Assembly (NCBI GenBank): GCA_949283785.1
Contig: CASDTR010000065.1
Location: 1 to 62,607, forward strand
Direction of reading: 5' to 3'
Source: an uncultured Oscillospiraceae bacterium
GTDB taxonomy: Bacteria > Bacillota > Clostridia > Oscillospirales > Acutalibacteraceae
Length of the DNA: 62,607 nucleotides
Shown: positions 45,676 through 57,400 of the stretch, in pieces
Layout of the letters: each line of letters starts with the position of its first letter
How positions within the stretch are numbered: position 1 is the stretch's first letter
The notes under the pieces: generated by a model
Databases searched by the model: none
Told to the model about the DNA's origin: nothing
Seen by the model: the letters and a program-made list of their open reading frames with translations, nothing else
Program-made: the position numbers and the translations under genes

Positions 45676-46000
45676 TTTGTACACCTCCGTATTTGACTTT
45701 GACGTTTTTAGGATAATCTTCTTCCAAGCCCTTTAAATGAAGCTCCAGCCCTTCGGTCATAGCCTTAGCTTTCAGCGCCTGCGCCCTCGTTTTAAAAACC
45801 AGCTTCAAAAAGCCGTCCTCAACCTCGACATAGGGGTCAAGCCTTAAAACGTCGGTGATTGTATTCACCGCAAGGTACGCCGCAGAAGAGACGGCCGCAC
45901 ACACTATATCGGTGCCCGCCTCGCTCATTGCGGAATGACCTTTTATGCAAAAGCCTGCCGTAAGCTCATCGGAACTCTTTAAAAACTCGGCGATTATCAT
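45668..46000 (-). CDS. prp: Ribosomal-processing cysteine protease Prp
   Basis: Cleaves the N-terminal extension of L27, an essential step in Firmicutes. 110 residues: the catalytic His is in IKGHSAM (about residue 22) and the catalytic Cys in [13 protein letters not shown] (about residue 34), both conserved in the family. It sits in the usual place between rplU and rpmA, 3 bp after rplU and overlapping rpmA. Confidence 0.96.
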   Translation of the reverse strand: MIIAEFLKSSDELTAGFCIKGHSAMSEAGTDIVCAAVSSAAYLAVNTITDVLRLDPYVEVEDGFLKLVFKTRAQALKAKAMTEGLELHLKGLEEDYPKNVKVKYGGVQNA

Positions 46001-46003
46001 AGG

Positions 46004-46315
46004 TTACGCGTTGATGGCTGAAATCTCAACCTTTGTGTAGGGCTGTCTGTGGCCCATCTTGCGCTTCTCGTTCTTCTTTGACTTGTAAGTGAAAACGGTG
46101 ATCTTCTTGCCCTTGCCGTTCTTCACTGCCGTAGCGGTAACAGTTGCGCCCTCAACATAGGGTGCGCCAACCTTGATTCCGTCATCGGCGCCCACTGCGA
46201 TAACCTTGTCAAAGGTGATCTCGGAGCCTGCTTCAACGTCAAGCTTTTCGATGAAAACTGTGTTGCCAGCTTCAACCTTGTACTGCTTGCCGCCGGTTTC
46301 GATAATTGCGTACAT
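46004..46315 (-). CDS. rplU: Ribosomal protein L21
   Basis: 50S subunit protein, 103 residues. It has the family start [14 protein letters not shown] and the C-terminal signature [13 protein letters not shown] ([11 protein letters not shown]). First gene of the rplU-prp-rpmA operon, preceded by a structured 90-nt leader and a consensus promoter. The order L21-Prp-L27 is standard in Firmicutes. Confidence 0.98.
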   Translation of the reverse strand: MYAIIETGGKQYKVEAGNTVFIEKLDVEAGSEITFDKVIAVGADDGIKVGAPYVEGATVTATAVKNGKGKKITVFTYKSKKNEKRKMGHRQPYTKVEISAINA

Positions 46316-46406
46316 TTTGACTAACCTGCCTTATTATAGACTCGCTACCTCCGGGCGGGAATACCGCTTGTTTGCGCATAAAAGCACAGCCCGGGATATG
46401 CGGCAA
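46316..46406 (-). promoter_or_regulatory. Putative L21 leader RNA
   Basis: The untranslated region between the promoter and rplU can form a long stem (CCGGGC with GCCCGG) enclosing a smaller CCGC..GCGG element. Low-GC Firmicutes commonly carry an L21 leader here that is thought to mediate autoregulation. I match it by position and structure, not by an alignment. Confidence 0.5.
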
Positions 46407-46411
46407 AGCTG

Positions 46412-46440
46412 ATTATACCATTGTATGGCCGCCGTGTCAA
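46412..46440 (-). promoter_or_regulatory. Promoter of rplU-prp-rpmA
   Basis: On the minus strand TTGACA (46440-46435) and TATAAT (46417-46412) with a 17-bp spacer: a full consensus. The -35 box overlaps the stop codon of the upstream PspC gene. Confidence 0.9.
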
Positions 46441-46691
46441 CCGTTAAATTGATCGTTATTATCGGCGCCGGGATGATATCCGGAATTATCCACCAGCGGC
46501 TCCTCAGGAATTATAAACATGAGAATAATATAAAGGATTATTCCGGGAAAAGCAGTGGTAAAAAGTGAAAGGGCAATATAGATTATTCTTATTATGGTAG
46601 GATCTATTCCAAAGAATTTTCCTATTCCTCCGCACACTCCTGCAATCATCTTTGCATCGCGTGATCTGTAAAGCTTTTTATCGGTATACAT
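46437..46691 (-). CDS. PspC-domain membrane protein
   Basis: 84 residues. The PspC signature KLYRSRDAKMIAGVCGGIGKFF is followed by IDPTIIRIIYIALSL and one or two hydrophobic segments (about 37-62), then a short acidic tail. In enterobacteria PspC senses membrane stress. The small stand-alone Firmicutes forms are little studied. It lies 23 bp after folD and its last codons overlap the rplU promoter, so the two units are packed tightly. Confidence 0.92.
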   Translation of the reverse strand: MYTDKKLYRSRDAKMIAGVCGGIGKFFGIDPTIIRIIYIALSLFTTAFPGIILYIILMFIIPEEPLVDNSGYHPGADNNDQFNG

Positions 46692-46714
46692 TTCCTGCTC
46701 CTTATTCTATGTAT

Positions 46715-47575
46715 TTATTTAAGCTTATCCTGATTTTGGATTTTAGCTGCCGTAAGGGTGTTTTCCATGAGCATGGCTATTGTCATGGGACCTACTCCGC
46801 CGGGGACGGGGGTAATGGCTCCCGCCGTTTTTTCGGCTGACTCAAAGTCCACGTCTCCGCAGAGCTTTCCGTTTTCGTCACGGTTCATTCCCACATCTAT
46901 GACAACGGCGCCGGGCTTAATCATATCGCCGGTTATGAACTTGGCGCGTCCCACGGCGGCCACCAGTATATCGGCCTGCTTTGTGATTTCGGCAAGATTT
47001 ACGGTCTTTGAGTGACAAATTGTCACTGTAGCGTTTTTATGGAGAAGAAGCATTGCCATGGGCTTACCCACTATATTGCTCCTGCCAACTACGACGCAGT
47101 TTTTGCCCTCGGGGTCAACTCCCGCCGATTTGATAAGCTCCATGACTCCCGCAGGGGTACACGGAAGGAAGGCATAGTCTCCTATCATGATCTTGCCCAC
47201 GTTTACAGGGTGAAAAGCATCTACGTCTTTAATAGGGTCAATAGCGTTAATGACAATATCGGAATTAAGGTGTGACGGCAGGGGAAGCTGGCAGAGTATA
47301 CCGCTTATCTCCTTTTTACCGTTAAGCTCTTTTACAAGATTTAAAAGCTCTTCCTGTGTCGTCTCTGCGGGAAGGGCGTATTTTTCGGAATACATGCCCG
47401 TTTCCGCGCAGGCCTTCTCCTTGTTTCTCACATAGACCTGTGAAGCAGAGTCGTCGCCTACGATTATGACCGCAAGTCCGGGAGTAACTCCCTTTTCCTT
47501 GAGGACCGCAACTTCCGCGGCTACTCTCTCCTTTACCTCAGCGGAAACCTTTTTTCCGTCAATTATCTGTGCCAT
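46715..47575 (-). CDS. folD: Bifunctional methylenetetrahydrofolate dehydrogenase/cyclohydrolase FolD
   Basis: Interconverts methylene-, methenyl- and 10-formyl-tetrahydrofolate for purine and formyl-methionine synthesis. 286 residues with the catalytic Tyr/Lys region [13 protein letters not shown] (about 50-62), [12 protein letters not shown], the cofactor-site motif [13 protein letters not shown] and [14 protein letters not shown] near the C-terminus. The start overlaps the end of lgt by 17 bp, which indicates translational coupling. It belongs to the M16-lgt-folD-pspC run of minus-strand genes. Confidence 0.98.
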   Translation of the reverse strand: MAQIIDGKKVSAEVKERVAAEVAVLKEKGVTPGLAVIIVGDDSASQVYVRNKEKACAETGMYSEKYALPAETTQEELLNLVKELNGKKEISGILCQLPLPSHLNSDIVINAIDPIKDVDAFHPVNVGKIMIGDYAFLPCTPAGVMELIKSAGVDPEGKNCVVVGRSNIVGKPMAMLLLHKNATVTICHSKTVNLAEITKQADILVAAVGRAKFITGDMIKPGAVVIDVGMNRDENGKLCGDVDFESAEKTAGAITPVPGGVGPMTIAMLMENTLTAAKIQNQDKLK

Positions 47576-48602
47576 CTGCTTTTTCCTCCTCTGTCTCTGG
47601 CAGGCCGCTCTCGCTGAGCACTGCGGAATTATCGGGCATAAAGGGAGCAGTCTCTCCCTTTCTCACCATTTCCACACGCTTGCCATCTTTATCAAAATAG
47701 TAATCAACGCCCTCAATGGGTTTGGGGCTCTTTTTGTATTTTCTTAAAAGCACTATAAGTGCCGCGGCGCAAACCAGAGCAAGAACTGCGGAAAGAATTT
47801 GGGAAACTCTGAGGGTAGTACCGGCAATGTAAAGGCTGTCGGTTCTCATGCCTTCAACCACCATTCTCTCGAGTCCGTACCAGACTCCGTAGGTGAGCAT
47901 GATCTGTCCGCTGAATTTGCGGTGGTGCTCACATATATAGAAGAGCACGAAAAATCCGAGAATACACCATACGGATTCATACAGAAACGTGGGGTGGACG
48001 GGAACGCTCGGGTCCATTGTGATACCGTTGGCAGCAAACTGGGCCTGATGACTGTTTATATAATCGACAACTTTTTCGCTGGTCATGCCCCAAGGAAGAG
48101 TGGTGTTTGTGCCGAAGGCCTCCTGATTCATAAAGTTGCCCCAGCGTCCTATGCCCTGTCCTATGAGGAAACTCATGGCCGCCATATCGGCAAGGTTAAA
48201 GAAATTGAGCTTATTGAATCGGCAGACGATAAAGGCCACGATTATGGCTCCTATGAGACCGCCGTAAATGGCAAGTCCACCGTGCCATATTTTGAATATC
48301 TCGGAAGGGTGAGCAGCATAATAATCCCACTCAAAGGCGACATAGTAAAGCCTTGCGCCCAGTATTCCTCCGAATGTACCGAAAATAAGTATGTCCAGCA
48401 TTTTGTCAATGCTCATCTTCCACTTAAAGGCCATGCGGCCGCCGAAAAGCACCGCAAGGGCAAAGCCGAAGGCGATTATGACGCCGTAGAATTTTATGGA
48501 TACCTCCGTGCCTATAAAGGGAAGGGTAAACTCCGCAGCAACGGACGGGATGTCAAAACTCCAGCCCAGACCCGGAAAATACACCGTTGTAAAATCACTC
48601 AT
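47559..48602 (-). CDS. lgt: Prolipoprotein diacylglyceryl transferase
   Basis: Transfers diacylglycerol from phosphatidylglycerol to the lipobox Cys of prolipoproteins. 347 residues with seven predicted TM helices. Conserved motifs are [12 protein letters not shown] (including the essential His) and the Lgt signature [13 protein letters not shown]. The C-terminal 60 residues are hydrophilic and longer than the family minimum. The start is preceded by AGGGAGATAATTT. Coupled to folD downstream. Confidence 0.97.
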   Translation of the reverse strand: MSDFTTVYFPGLGWSFDIPSVAAEFTLPFIGTEVSIKFYGVIIAFGFALAVLFGGRMAFKWKMSIDKMLDILIFGTFGGILGARLYYVAFEWDYYAAHPSEIFKIWHGGLAIYGGLIGAIIVAFIVCRFNKLNFFNLADMAAMSFLIGQGIGRWGNFMNQEAFGTNTTLPWGMTSEKVVDYINSHQAQFAANGITMDPSVPVHPTFLYESVWCILGFFVLFYICEHHRKFSGQIMLTYGVWYGLERMVVEGMRTDSLYIAGTTLRVSQILSAVLALVCAAALIVLLRKYKKSPKPIEGVDYYFDKDGKRVEMVRKGETAPFMPDNSAVLSESGLPETEEEKADGTDN

Positions 48603-48637
48603 AAATTATCTCCCTGATTTGAATTTATGTAATCCTT

Positions 48638-49915
48638 TCAGCTGTTCGGAAGAACAACCGAAAGTGAGAAAAGGGACGGCTCAAAGCTTTCGGAAAGGGC
48701 CTTTTCCACATCCTCTTTTTTCATATTGCGAAGTATGCGCACCGTGTCGAAAATAGAGCTGCCCAGGAAATGAGAGGCCACAAAGCCGTTTGCCAGCTCA
48801 TCGATATCGTTAAAGCCCATTATCTCGCTGCCGTACATCTTGCGTCTGACTGTCTCAAAATCCGTGTCACTAATCCCCTTTTCTTTAAGGGCCGCAATTT
48901 CCTTTTTTATCTCCTCAGCCACCTCTTTGGGGTTTGCCGACTCTCCCGAAAAAAGGCTTGCGGAATAGCCGTAGCCTGCGAAATACTCGCTTCCGAAGGA
49001 TGAGTTGATAAGTCCCTTATCGAAAAGGCGCTTATATAAAGGAGAGGTCTTACCGGCGATTATCTGAAGGAGCACGGACATTTCAAGTCTGTGAGCGAGA
49101 AGACGCTGAGCCTCGGGATAGTTTTCCTTGCATCCGAGCATAAACAGCGGCACCGAAACGGCAAGCTTCTGCTCGATATAATCTGTTGCCACCTCATAAG
49201 GCTCATTGTGGGGCATTTTTTCAACTGTTACGTCTTCGCTCTTTTTGAGCATCTTATCGGCCGTTTTAAGGACCTGCTCCGGCGTAACGTTTCCGACTAC
49301 GGCAAGAACCATGTTTTTAAGATTATAGAAAGTATTATAGCAGCGGTAAAGCATTTCCGCGTCTATCTGAGCTATGGACTCCTGAGTTCCCGCAATGTCT
49401 ATTCTCACGGGATGATTTTTATACATTGCCTTCAGGCAGTTAAATTCTACCTGCCACCCCGGCTCATCCTGATACATCCTGATTTCCTGACCGATTATGC
49501 CCTGCTCCTTATCGACGGTCTCCTGGGTAAAATAGGGGGACTGAACAAAGTCCAGCAGAATTTCAAGGGACGCGTCAAAATCTCCCGAGCAGGAGAAAAG
49601 ATAGCAGGTCTGGTCAAAGGAGGTATATGCGTTGGCGCTGGCTCCCGTCTTTGCGTATCTTGCAAAAGCGTCCAGCTCCTCACTCTCAAAAAGCTTGTGC
49701 TCAAGAAAGTGAGCCGTTCCCTCGGGGATCTCCACGAAATCCTTTTCATCGCTTCTCTTAAAGCCTGTATCCGTAGAGCCGTAGCGGGTTCCAAACACCG
49801 CATAGGCCGAAGAGTAATTCTCCTTTGGCATAACATAAATCTGAAGCCCCGTGGGATGCTTTATCGAATAATAAGTTTCGCCCAGCTTTTCAGAAGTTAT
49901 CTTTTCCATGTTCAT
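48638..49915 (-). CDS. M16-family zinc peptidase (YmfH-like, active form)
   Basis: 425 residues, cytoplasmic by sequence. The inverted zinc motif HFLEH (69-73, HxxEH) is intact, with a downstream Glu in the expected helix, so this is the catalytic partner. It overlaps the preceding M16 gene by 4 bp (ATGA). Firmicutes often carry this pair (YmfF/YmfH) near pgsA and recombination genes, and in enterococci related pairs process peptide pheromones. The neighbours here (lgt, folD) give no substrate hint. Confidence 0.9.
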   Translation of the reverse strand: MNMEKITSEKLGETYYSIKHPTGLQIYVMPKENYSSAYAVFGTRYGSTDTGFKRSDEKDFVEIPEGTAHFLEHKLFESEELDAFARYAKTGASANAYTSFDQTCYLFSCSGDFDASLEILLDFVQSPYFTQETVDKEQGIIGQEIRMYQDEPGWQVEFNCLKAMYKNHPVRIDIAGTQESIAQIDAEMLYRCYNTFYNLKNMVLAVVGNVTPEQVLKTADKMLKKSEDVTVEKMPHNEPYEVATDYIEQKLAVSVPLFMLGCKENYPEAQRLLAHRLEMSVLLQIIAGKTSPLYKRLFDKGLINSSFGSEYFAGYGYSASLFSGESANPKEVAEEIKKEIAALKEKGISDTDFETVRRKMYGSEIMGFNDIDELANGFVASHFLGSSIFDTVRILRNMKKEDVEKALSESFEPSLFSLSVVLPNS

Positions 49916-51192
49916 TCCTCTGCCTCCCCGGTTCCCTCAAGCATATACACTGTGTCAAGGGTCACTTTATTCGCACAGCTCACCACGTCCTCACGGGTGA
50001 CTTTCCTTATTTTGGCGGCAAGGTCACCGGGAGTAACGATTTCATCTCTGAGCATCTGGTTCATACACCAATAATCGTAATCCTCAGGCGTATCTCCAAA
50101 GCCGTCAAGGGCGTCTGCGCAGGCCTTTTTGGAGGCCTCCAACTCGTCGTCCTCAAATTGATCGTTCTTTACTATCTCAAACTGCTCCTTTATGGCTGAA
50201 AGGGCTTTTTCCTTGTTTTCGGTCTCTATTCCGCTCTGGATAAGGAGGATACCCTTATCGCTGTTGAGCCTTGCGGAACAGTAATAGCAAAGGCTCAACT
50301 TTTCACGGACGTTTGTGAAAAGCCTCGAATAAGGGCCACCTCCGAAAACATCGCACATGATTGAAAAAGCGGCGCGCTTTTGGGGGTCATAGTCAACTCT
50401 CATGCCCATTACGAGCTTTCCCTGATTTATGGGAAGCTGCTCCGTGACCTCACGGACCTTTTCGGCCTTTCTTACGATTTCAGTAGGCGGAAGCACCGCT
50501 TCCGAGCGGTCAACGCCCTCAAGGCGGCGGCTTATTCCCTCGGCGATTTTATCAGCGTCGGCGGTGCCAACTACGTTTATCTGCACTACGGCCTTTTTAA
50601 GAAGGTTCTGCCAGGCTTCATAAAGTGAATCGGGGGTTATGGAAGAGACGTCCTCGGCGCTACCGAGGCGGTCTATTCCGTAAGCCTCGTTTTCGCACAT
50701 TATCTCTTCGCAGCGCTTCTTGGCATAGCTGCGTTTATCGTTGAGCTCGCTCTCTATCTTTTCGAGCATAAGACGCTTTTCCTGTCCCACATCATGTGGA
50801 AGGAAGGAGCCGTCAACTGTATTGGGCTCAAAAATCATATCGAGAAGCAGCTCCATGCAGTTTTCCGTAATGCTCTCGTCGGTAAGGGAAAAGCGGTCGT
50901 CAATGGCAGTAAGGCTCAGCCTTAAAACCTGCGCCTCCCCTATCTTTGTGACGCTTGCGGAAATAGTGGCTCCGTAAAGATAGGCAAGACGGCTGCTGAG
51001 CTTTGTCATATCGGGATACTTTTTGCATGAGCGGTGAAGGAAATAGACAAGCACCGCATATACCCCCGCTGTCTCCTTTTTAAGGGGGAGGGCCATATTC
51101 ACTGATATTTTCGCTGTTTTAAACCTCTCCGTCGGCGCGGCGCATAGTCTTACCCCCTGCGCAACCTGACGCACACTTATTATATTTTCCAT
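49912..51192 (-). CDS. M16-family peptidase-like protein (YmfF-like, no zinc motif)
   Basis: 426 residues from the ATG at 51192. A 15-residue longer reading lacks a good ribosome binding site. The fold pattern matches M16, but the zinc motif position reads LVYFLHRSC instead of HxxEH, so it is a non-catalytic subunit. M16 enzymes often work as heterodimers of an active and an inactive chain, and the 4-bp overlap with the active partner at 48638 fits this. Conserved late-domain segments such as FGGGPYSRLFTNVREKLSLCY are present. Confidence 0.88.
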   Translation of the reverse strand: MENIISVRQVAQGVRLCAAPTERFKTAKISVNMALPLKKETAGVYAVLVYFLHRSCKKYPDMTKLSSRLAYLYGATISASVTKIGEAQVLRLSLTAIDDRFSLTDESITENCMELLLDMIFEPNTVDGSFLPHDVGQEKRLMLEKIESELNDKRSYAKKRCEEIMCENEAYGIDRLGSAEDVSSITPDSLYEAWQNLLKKAVVQINVVGTADADKIAEGISRRLEGVDRSEAVLPPTEIVRKAEKVREVTEQLPINQGKLVMGMRVDYDPQKRAAFSIMCDVFGGGPYSRLFTNVREKLSLCYYCSARLNSDKGILLIQSGIETENKEKALSAIKEQFEIVKNDQFEDDELEASKKACADALDGFGDTPEDYDYWCMNQMLRDEIVTPGDLAAKIRKVTREDVVSCANKVTLDTVYMLEGTGEAEE

Positions 51193-51436
51193 TATAATTA
51201 CCCTGCGATACTCACAACGCGCCGCGGGATAAAACATGACCCTCGACGCCGTACCGCTCCTTTCGGAAAATTTTTACTCTTTATTCCGCAGACATAAGGC
51301 CGCAGAAATTTATTATATTATTTTACCACTTAAATAAAGGTTTTTCCACACTAATATAAAGTATTGTAGACCCTGTAAAAAAGCCCTTTGTTTTTTCGGT
51401 TAATATCACTATATTTGATTGTCCTTTCGTGGCATC
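51193..51436. other. Intergenic region before the M16 pair
   Basis: AT-rich. It holds a TAAAAT-type -10 candidate for the M16 operon on the minus strand near 51330, and no clear hairpin terminator after the glucan synthase gene. No reading frame with a ribosome binding site was seen. Confidence 0.4.
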
Positions 51437-54400
51437 TCACATGGAAAGCCTCACTTCATGGCGTTTTCCGTTAAGAGGAATTTCCGCTTCACGAGGATTC
51501 CCCTCATCTTTTACAACCTCTATTTCGATTTGAGTCGTCTCGCAGACCATTCTCAGCTTATACTCCTCAACGGCTCCGAAGGGTCTCGGCTTTACGATGA
51601 TTTTGTTCTTTATCCGCTTTATTCCCAGAAAGTCCAGCGCAGCGGTATAGAGCCAGCCTGCCGAACCCGTATAAAGGCTCCAGCCGCCTCTGCCGACTGC
51701 CGCAGGATTTGAAGAAATATCCCCCGCCAGAAAATACGGTTCAAGCCTGTATACCTCGGAAATCTCATCTCTTCGGCATCTTGCGGCAGGATTTATCATC
51801 TCAAAAAGACGATATGCCTCCCTCGTATCACCAAGCCTTAAAAGAGCCATACACAGCCAAACGGCTCCGTGGGTGTACTGTCCGCCGTTCTCCCTTATTC
51901 CCTCGGGATAAGCTGCCACATATCCGGGCCTTTGTCCGTTTCCCGTAAAGGGATTCGCGAAAAGCTTTATTATTTCGTTTTCACTGTCCGCAAGAATATC
52001 CACGGCGTTTCTGACGGCCGATTTCACCCGCTCTTCCTTCGGCATCCCCGAGAACACCGCAAAGGACTGTGGAAGGGAGTCCAGCATACATTCCCCGTCG
52101 CCCGTGCCCATGGATTCCCCGTCATCATAAAAGGCCCTCAGATACCATTCCCCGTTCCAGCAGTGTTCATCCACTGCTTTTTTAAGGCTTTCCGCTTCCT
52201 GAGAAAGTATGCGGCATATCTTTTCGTCGCCCAGCTCAAAGGCTACGGGAATAAACTTTTCCATTACCATTGCGGCAAACATGGAAAGCCATACGCTCTC
52301 TCCCTTCCCCTGTACTCCTACGCGGTTGTATCCGTCATTCCAGTCGCCGTTTCCAATTAAAATCAGATTATGTGAGCCTTTTCTCAGGGCCCTTTCCATG
52401 GCTCTTAGACAATGAGCGTAAACCGTTCCCTTTTCTTCGGATGCTTCGGCCCTCATATATCTTTCGTTCTCGCCTTCTTTGAGCTCTTCACTTCGAAGAA
52501 AGGCTATTTTCCTTCCCAGGAAAGAGGTGTCACCCGTAGCCTCAAAATATTTCGCCGCGGCGTAGGGAAGCCAGAGAAGATCGTCTGAGCATTTTGTCCG
52601 CACGCCTCTTGTGCCCCCCGAATTCTGCGGCAAACGGTGCCACCAGTGAAGCACGTCCCCTTCCCCAAACTGAACGGCGCAGCAGCGGTATATCTGGCGC
52701 AGGGCTGTTTGAGGCTGTGTCAGCAGCAGCGCAAGGGAATCCTGAAGCTGGTCACGGAAGCCCCACGCCCCCGAGCACTGATAAAATCCGGTGCGCCCCT
52801 TTATCCGACAGTTTGAAATCTGAAGCGGAAGCCAGGTATTTACCATAACGTCGAAGGCCTTATCGCCTGTACCTGCACTCAGAAAGCCTCCGCCGCTTTC
52901 CCCTGAGATGTCGATACCGGCCGTCTTTTCAGCGCTGTCCTTCCCCGCTCCGCATGAGAGAACAAATTCCACTTTTTCCGCTCTTCCCGGAGGCAGAATA
53001 AGCCGCCTTCCCACAGCGGCGCAGGGATCGGTTACGACCTTTTTCACTTGCGTAAGGCTCAAATCGAAAAAATCCCCTCGGTTTCCCGCAAGGCATATGC
53101 TTCCCTCTCCCGCCGTCAGATAAGCCGTTGTTCTGATACATTCATTTAAAGGATTCCTGAAAAAAACGCCCTCTTTTCCCTCTTCAAATTTAACGGCGCT
53201 TCTGAAATCCCCGCTTCTTCCCATATACGGCTCAGCATAGTACAAAATTTCCCCGTCAAAGGGTTCGATGCCGCCGTTTTCGCAGAACACATTTACATAT
53301 TTTGCAAAGCCCTTAGGCGATACGGACACCTCCGCTGCCAATTTCAGGCTCTTGTATTTTGACAGATACACCGCTTTTTTCGGAGTGTATCTGACAGCCG
53401 AATTCCCGATGATGTCATATAATTTCCCGTCAGCTTTCAGGAAAAGCCTTTCTCCGCCGAAATCCCTCAGCGGATCGTTGCACCAGGCGGTGAGCTTGTT
53501 TTCCCCTGCGTTTACCGCCCATGTAAAGCCGAGAGACGTATTCGTAAGCAGCGTACCGAAGGAATCGTTTGCAAGGCAAAGGCTCCATGGGACCGTCGGG
53601 CTTCCCGTTACGGTGAAGGCGTTTTCCGAAAAATATCCGTTTTTAACCTCATATTTCTCTTCTTCCTCAAACGGGATGGGGTCGAGAAGGGGCGGGAATG
53701 ATGAGGCATAGGGCTTTTGAGGCCTTCCTATCCGCTCGGCGCTGCGTTTCGGGACTATAAATTTGGCAGCGCTTTTTAAAAGGTTCAATATTTCCGACGG
53801 GGTCTTTTCTCCGTCGATGAGCCTCACTCCGCCCGGACACCCCAGAATGTTTCCGAAGCCCCGGTCACGAATAAACTTTTCAGTTATCAAAACAGCGCTG
53901 TTCCCGCCCTCGCACACAGCCGCAATTTCCGCAAACAGGGAGCATGTGTAAAGGATTTTGCAGATTTTAAGGTAGGGAAGGAGCCGTTCCTCATCGGCGC
54001 CGTAAAGCTCGATATATATAATCGGAAAATCTCCCGAAATACCCGTACTCCACATTTCGCTGCGCTTAAGAGTATTTTCTGCCGCCGCATTCTCATATTC
54101 CCTTGAGTATTCCGTATTCCAGAACAGGTGGGGCAGAGCCTGAAGAGCCAGTACGCTTTCGATGCTTCCTGATACAAAAGGAGAGGCGGCTCCCTTTTCG
54201 CGGGATAAGGTTTCCTTTCTCAGAGAGGTAAAAAGCCTTTTTGCTTCCTGCTCCTCCTCGGCGGCGCACATCGCCGCCCTGACGGTCACTTTCCCGTGAG
54301 GGGGTATCTCCACGGGAACACTTATAGCGCAGCACACGTCCCCGACAGCGCAGGACGAGGTAAATTTTTCGGGGTCCCCGGGCAGGGATCTGTTTCCGAG

Positions 54401-57400
54401 GGGCCTTTTGAGGACCTTTTCCCTGGAGGTCTCAAAGGTGAATTTTTCTTTTCCCAGAAGTCCTGCGGCAAGATACAGGGCTCTCCCGCTTTCACGGCTC
54501 CGCTTTCTGAAAACAAGCATGCCCGAATCCGCACTGTAATCGGCAGTTGTAAAGAGCTTGGCGAAGGCGGGATGAGAGCGCACTTCGCCGTAAGGGGCCA
54601 GAACGGGCTCAAAGTATATCTCGATCTCTCCCCTTATTCTGTACCTGCCCGAATTTTTTACGGTATAGCTTCTCACCTCACACGGAACGGATTTGTGGAC
54701 ATACACCTCCTGAACCAGCTCCGTCTCCTTTCCGGCGGAGACAAAGCGTCCGTAGTTTCCCGCAAATTCACCAGTAAAGCTTTCGGGATTTTCATATCTC
54801 GGGGCATAGGTAAAGCTTTGGACCTTGTCCCCCTGACAGAAAAATGCGAACACTCCCGACGGGTCGTTTCTCAGGTCTTCGCTTCTTCTTATGACGTCGG
54901 CGCCGGTGTAAAGGGAAAACCCGCTGCCGCAGGAGGTTATGACCGTGGTCCACTCGCCGTTTGTGTAAAGGGATACATCTGCAAAATCCGGATTCGGCTC
55001 CGAGAAAAATCCCACCGCTTCATGGACGGTATCGGGCTTGATGGGAGGATTGCCCTTTTTTACGTCCTCAAAGACTGCGGACGCATCGGAAATCTTCTCT
55101 TCAAGAAGTGATTTTGCACTTGCCATTTTTTCATCCTCCATAAATCTTTTCTGCATGATGCCGTCAAAAAGAGCGTTGGCACAGCTGAGCAGGCTCATTC
55201 CCACATGATGAGCCATAAAGCTCCTCACCACCGCCATACCCGCCGAATCGGTTCTCGAGGAGGTAAAATCCACGGCCTCATAAAATCCGCAGCTTCCGCA
55301 AAGCCCCATTTCCTCCAGCTTACGCAGATTTTCCATGGCTCCCTGCTTGTCAAAGGGCAGCACGAGAAAGGTGGAATAAGGTGAAATTACCGTTTCCTCG
55401 TCCGCGCTCCGCTTAAGGGCAAGCTTCTGTGCCCCGTGAGCCTTGTACTGATAGTTGAGTCCGCTGTCGAAGGCGTAATACCCGCTTTCGCTCATACCGA
55501 AGGGAACCCCTTCCCTCTCCGCCTGTTTTTTCTGCATTTTAAGGCAAAAGCCGAGAGCCTCCTCCAAAAGGGAATTGCGGTAAACAGGCAAAAGTATATG
55601 AGGCATATAGTATTCAAACATTGTTCCCGTCCAAGAGACGGGGCCCGAATATCTGCCGCATCTGAGAGCGGTCCTGTTCAGAGCCCCCCAATGCTTTTCG
55701 GGAGCCTGTCCCGTCGCCACGGCAAAATAGCTGGTCATTCTCGCTTCGCTCATAAGCAAATCATAGCAGGATGGGGTAAGGGTGTCGTCCTCTGCGTTCA
55801 GCCCTATATGGAACAGATTTTTCCTGTCATTATAGAGAAACGTCAAATCCGTTTCATCTATAATTTTCTGCAGTCTCTGAGCCGTTTCCCCCAAGGGAGA
55901 AAATTCTCCTTTGAGCTTTAAAAGCCCCGATTTCAAAGCGGTGAGGCAGCAGAGAAAATTTCCGCTGTCAACGCTGGAAACGTATATGGGGCTGATGGGC
56001 TCAAGGGTCTGGGTGCTGTACCAGTTAAACAAATTGCCTTTGTATTTCGGAAGTTTCTCAACGCTGTCAAGGGTCCTGCTAAGCCTTTCGTACAGGCCCT
56101 CACAGTCTATAAATCCAAAGTCCTTTGCCGCAAGAACGCTGAGCATCATCATGCCGATATTTGTAGGAGAGGTCCTTCTCGCCACGGCAAAGACGGGCGA
56201 CTGCTGTACGTTATCGGGCGGAAGGAAATGCTCGCTCTCTCCCGCATATTTTTCGTAATATTTCCACATGGACGCACAGTAGGAAATGAGCTTCTCCCTT
56301 TCGCGGCCCGACAGCTCCCTTTTGCCCGATTTGACCTTTTTCTCGGATAAAGGCTCGTAAATAAGCGGGGCAAAAAAGAAAAAGAGACTGGAAAGCTTAC
56401 CGATTATCCCCGGAGTCAAAAAAAGCACCGCAGCAAATAAGGAAGATGGCAAAAATCTTTTAATACTCTTCGTGCCGTTTTTTTCGCTGTCCGCAGCCGT
56501 TACCCACTCAAGCAAATGACGCCTTGAGACAAAAGTTCTCCAAAGGGCCTTTGCTGCTGCGTCTGCGGCGGCAAAGGCATTTTGAGGGATCAGAATACAT
56601 GAAACAAGAGCTCTCATAAGACCCATGCGGATTTCAGAAGATCCAACGGAGCATCTCTTATGGGTAAATACTGAAAAACCCTTTTTCCAAACTGCCTGAA
56701 CGGCGGCGAATATCTCTCCGGAACAAACGGAAAGCAGCGCGGCGGCGAGGAGCAAGGATGCCGTAAAGGGAGAAAAAAAGCCTGCCGCAAAAATCAGCAC
56801 CGATGCGAAAACGGGAATAAGACTTCTTCTGAGATTATCAAAGAGTTTGTATTTAGAAAGATTGTTAATGGGATTTCTATAGCTCTCCCCTTGCAAACGA
56901 GGTCTGCTGAAAAGCCAGATAATATTCTGCCAGTCGCCCCTTATCCACCTGTGACTGCGGTTCAGATACGCATCTACGGCAGACGGAAAGGAATCTGTCA
57001 CCCACGCTCCCGGCACAAGAGCGGCACGAAGAAAGCCTCCCTCCAGAATATCGTGACTGAGGACCTGTTCCTTTGGGAAAGCCCCCGGCATAAGCCTGTA
57101 AAAGGCATCGACGTCGATGAGCCCCTTGCCCGAAAAAATCCCTTCACCGAACATATTCATATAAAACTCCCAAACTCCCGCGTCATAGGAGGAAATACCT
57201 GCGGCTCCCGTCATCACAAGAGAAAATCGGCTTTTTTCAGCAGATGAAAGTTCCGCTGCGGCACCGGGTACAAAAATCCCGTATCCCTTTTCCACTTTTC
57301 CGCCTGAAATTTCACACTTATTTAAAGGATGCATGGCGGCTCCAACAAGCTTTAAAATGGTATTCATGGGCATTTTGGTGTCGGCGTCCAGCATCATAAG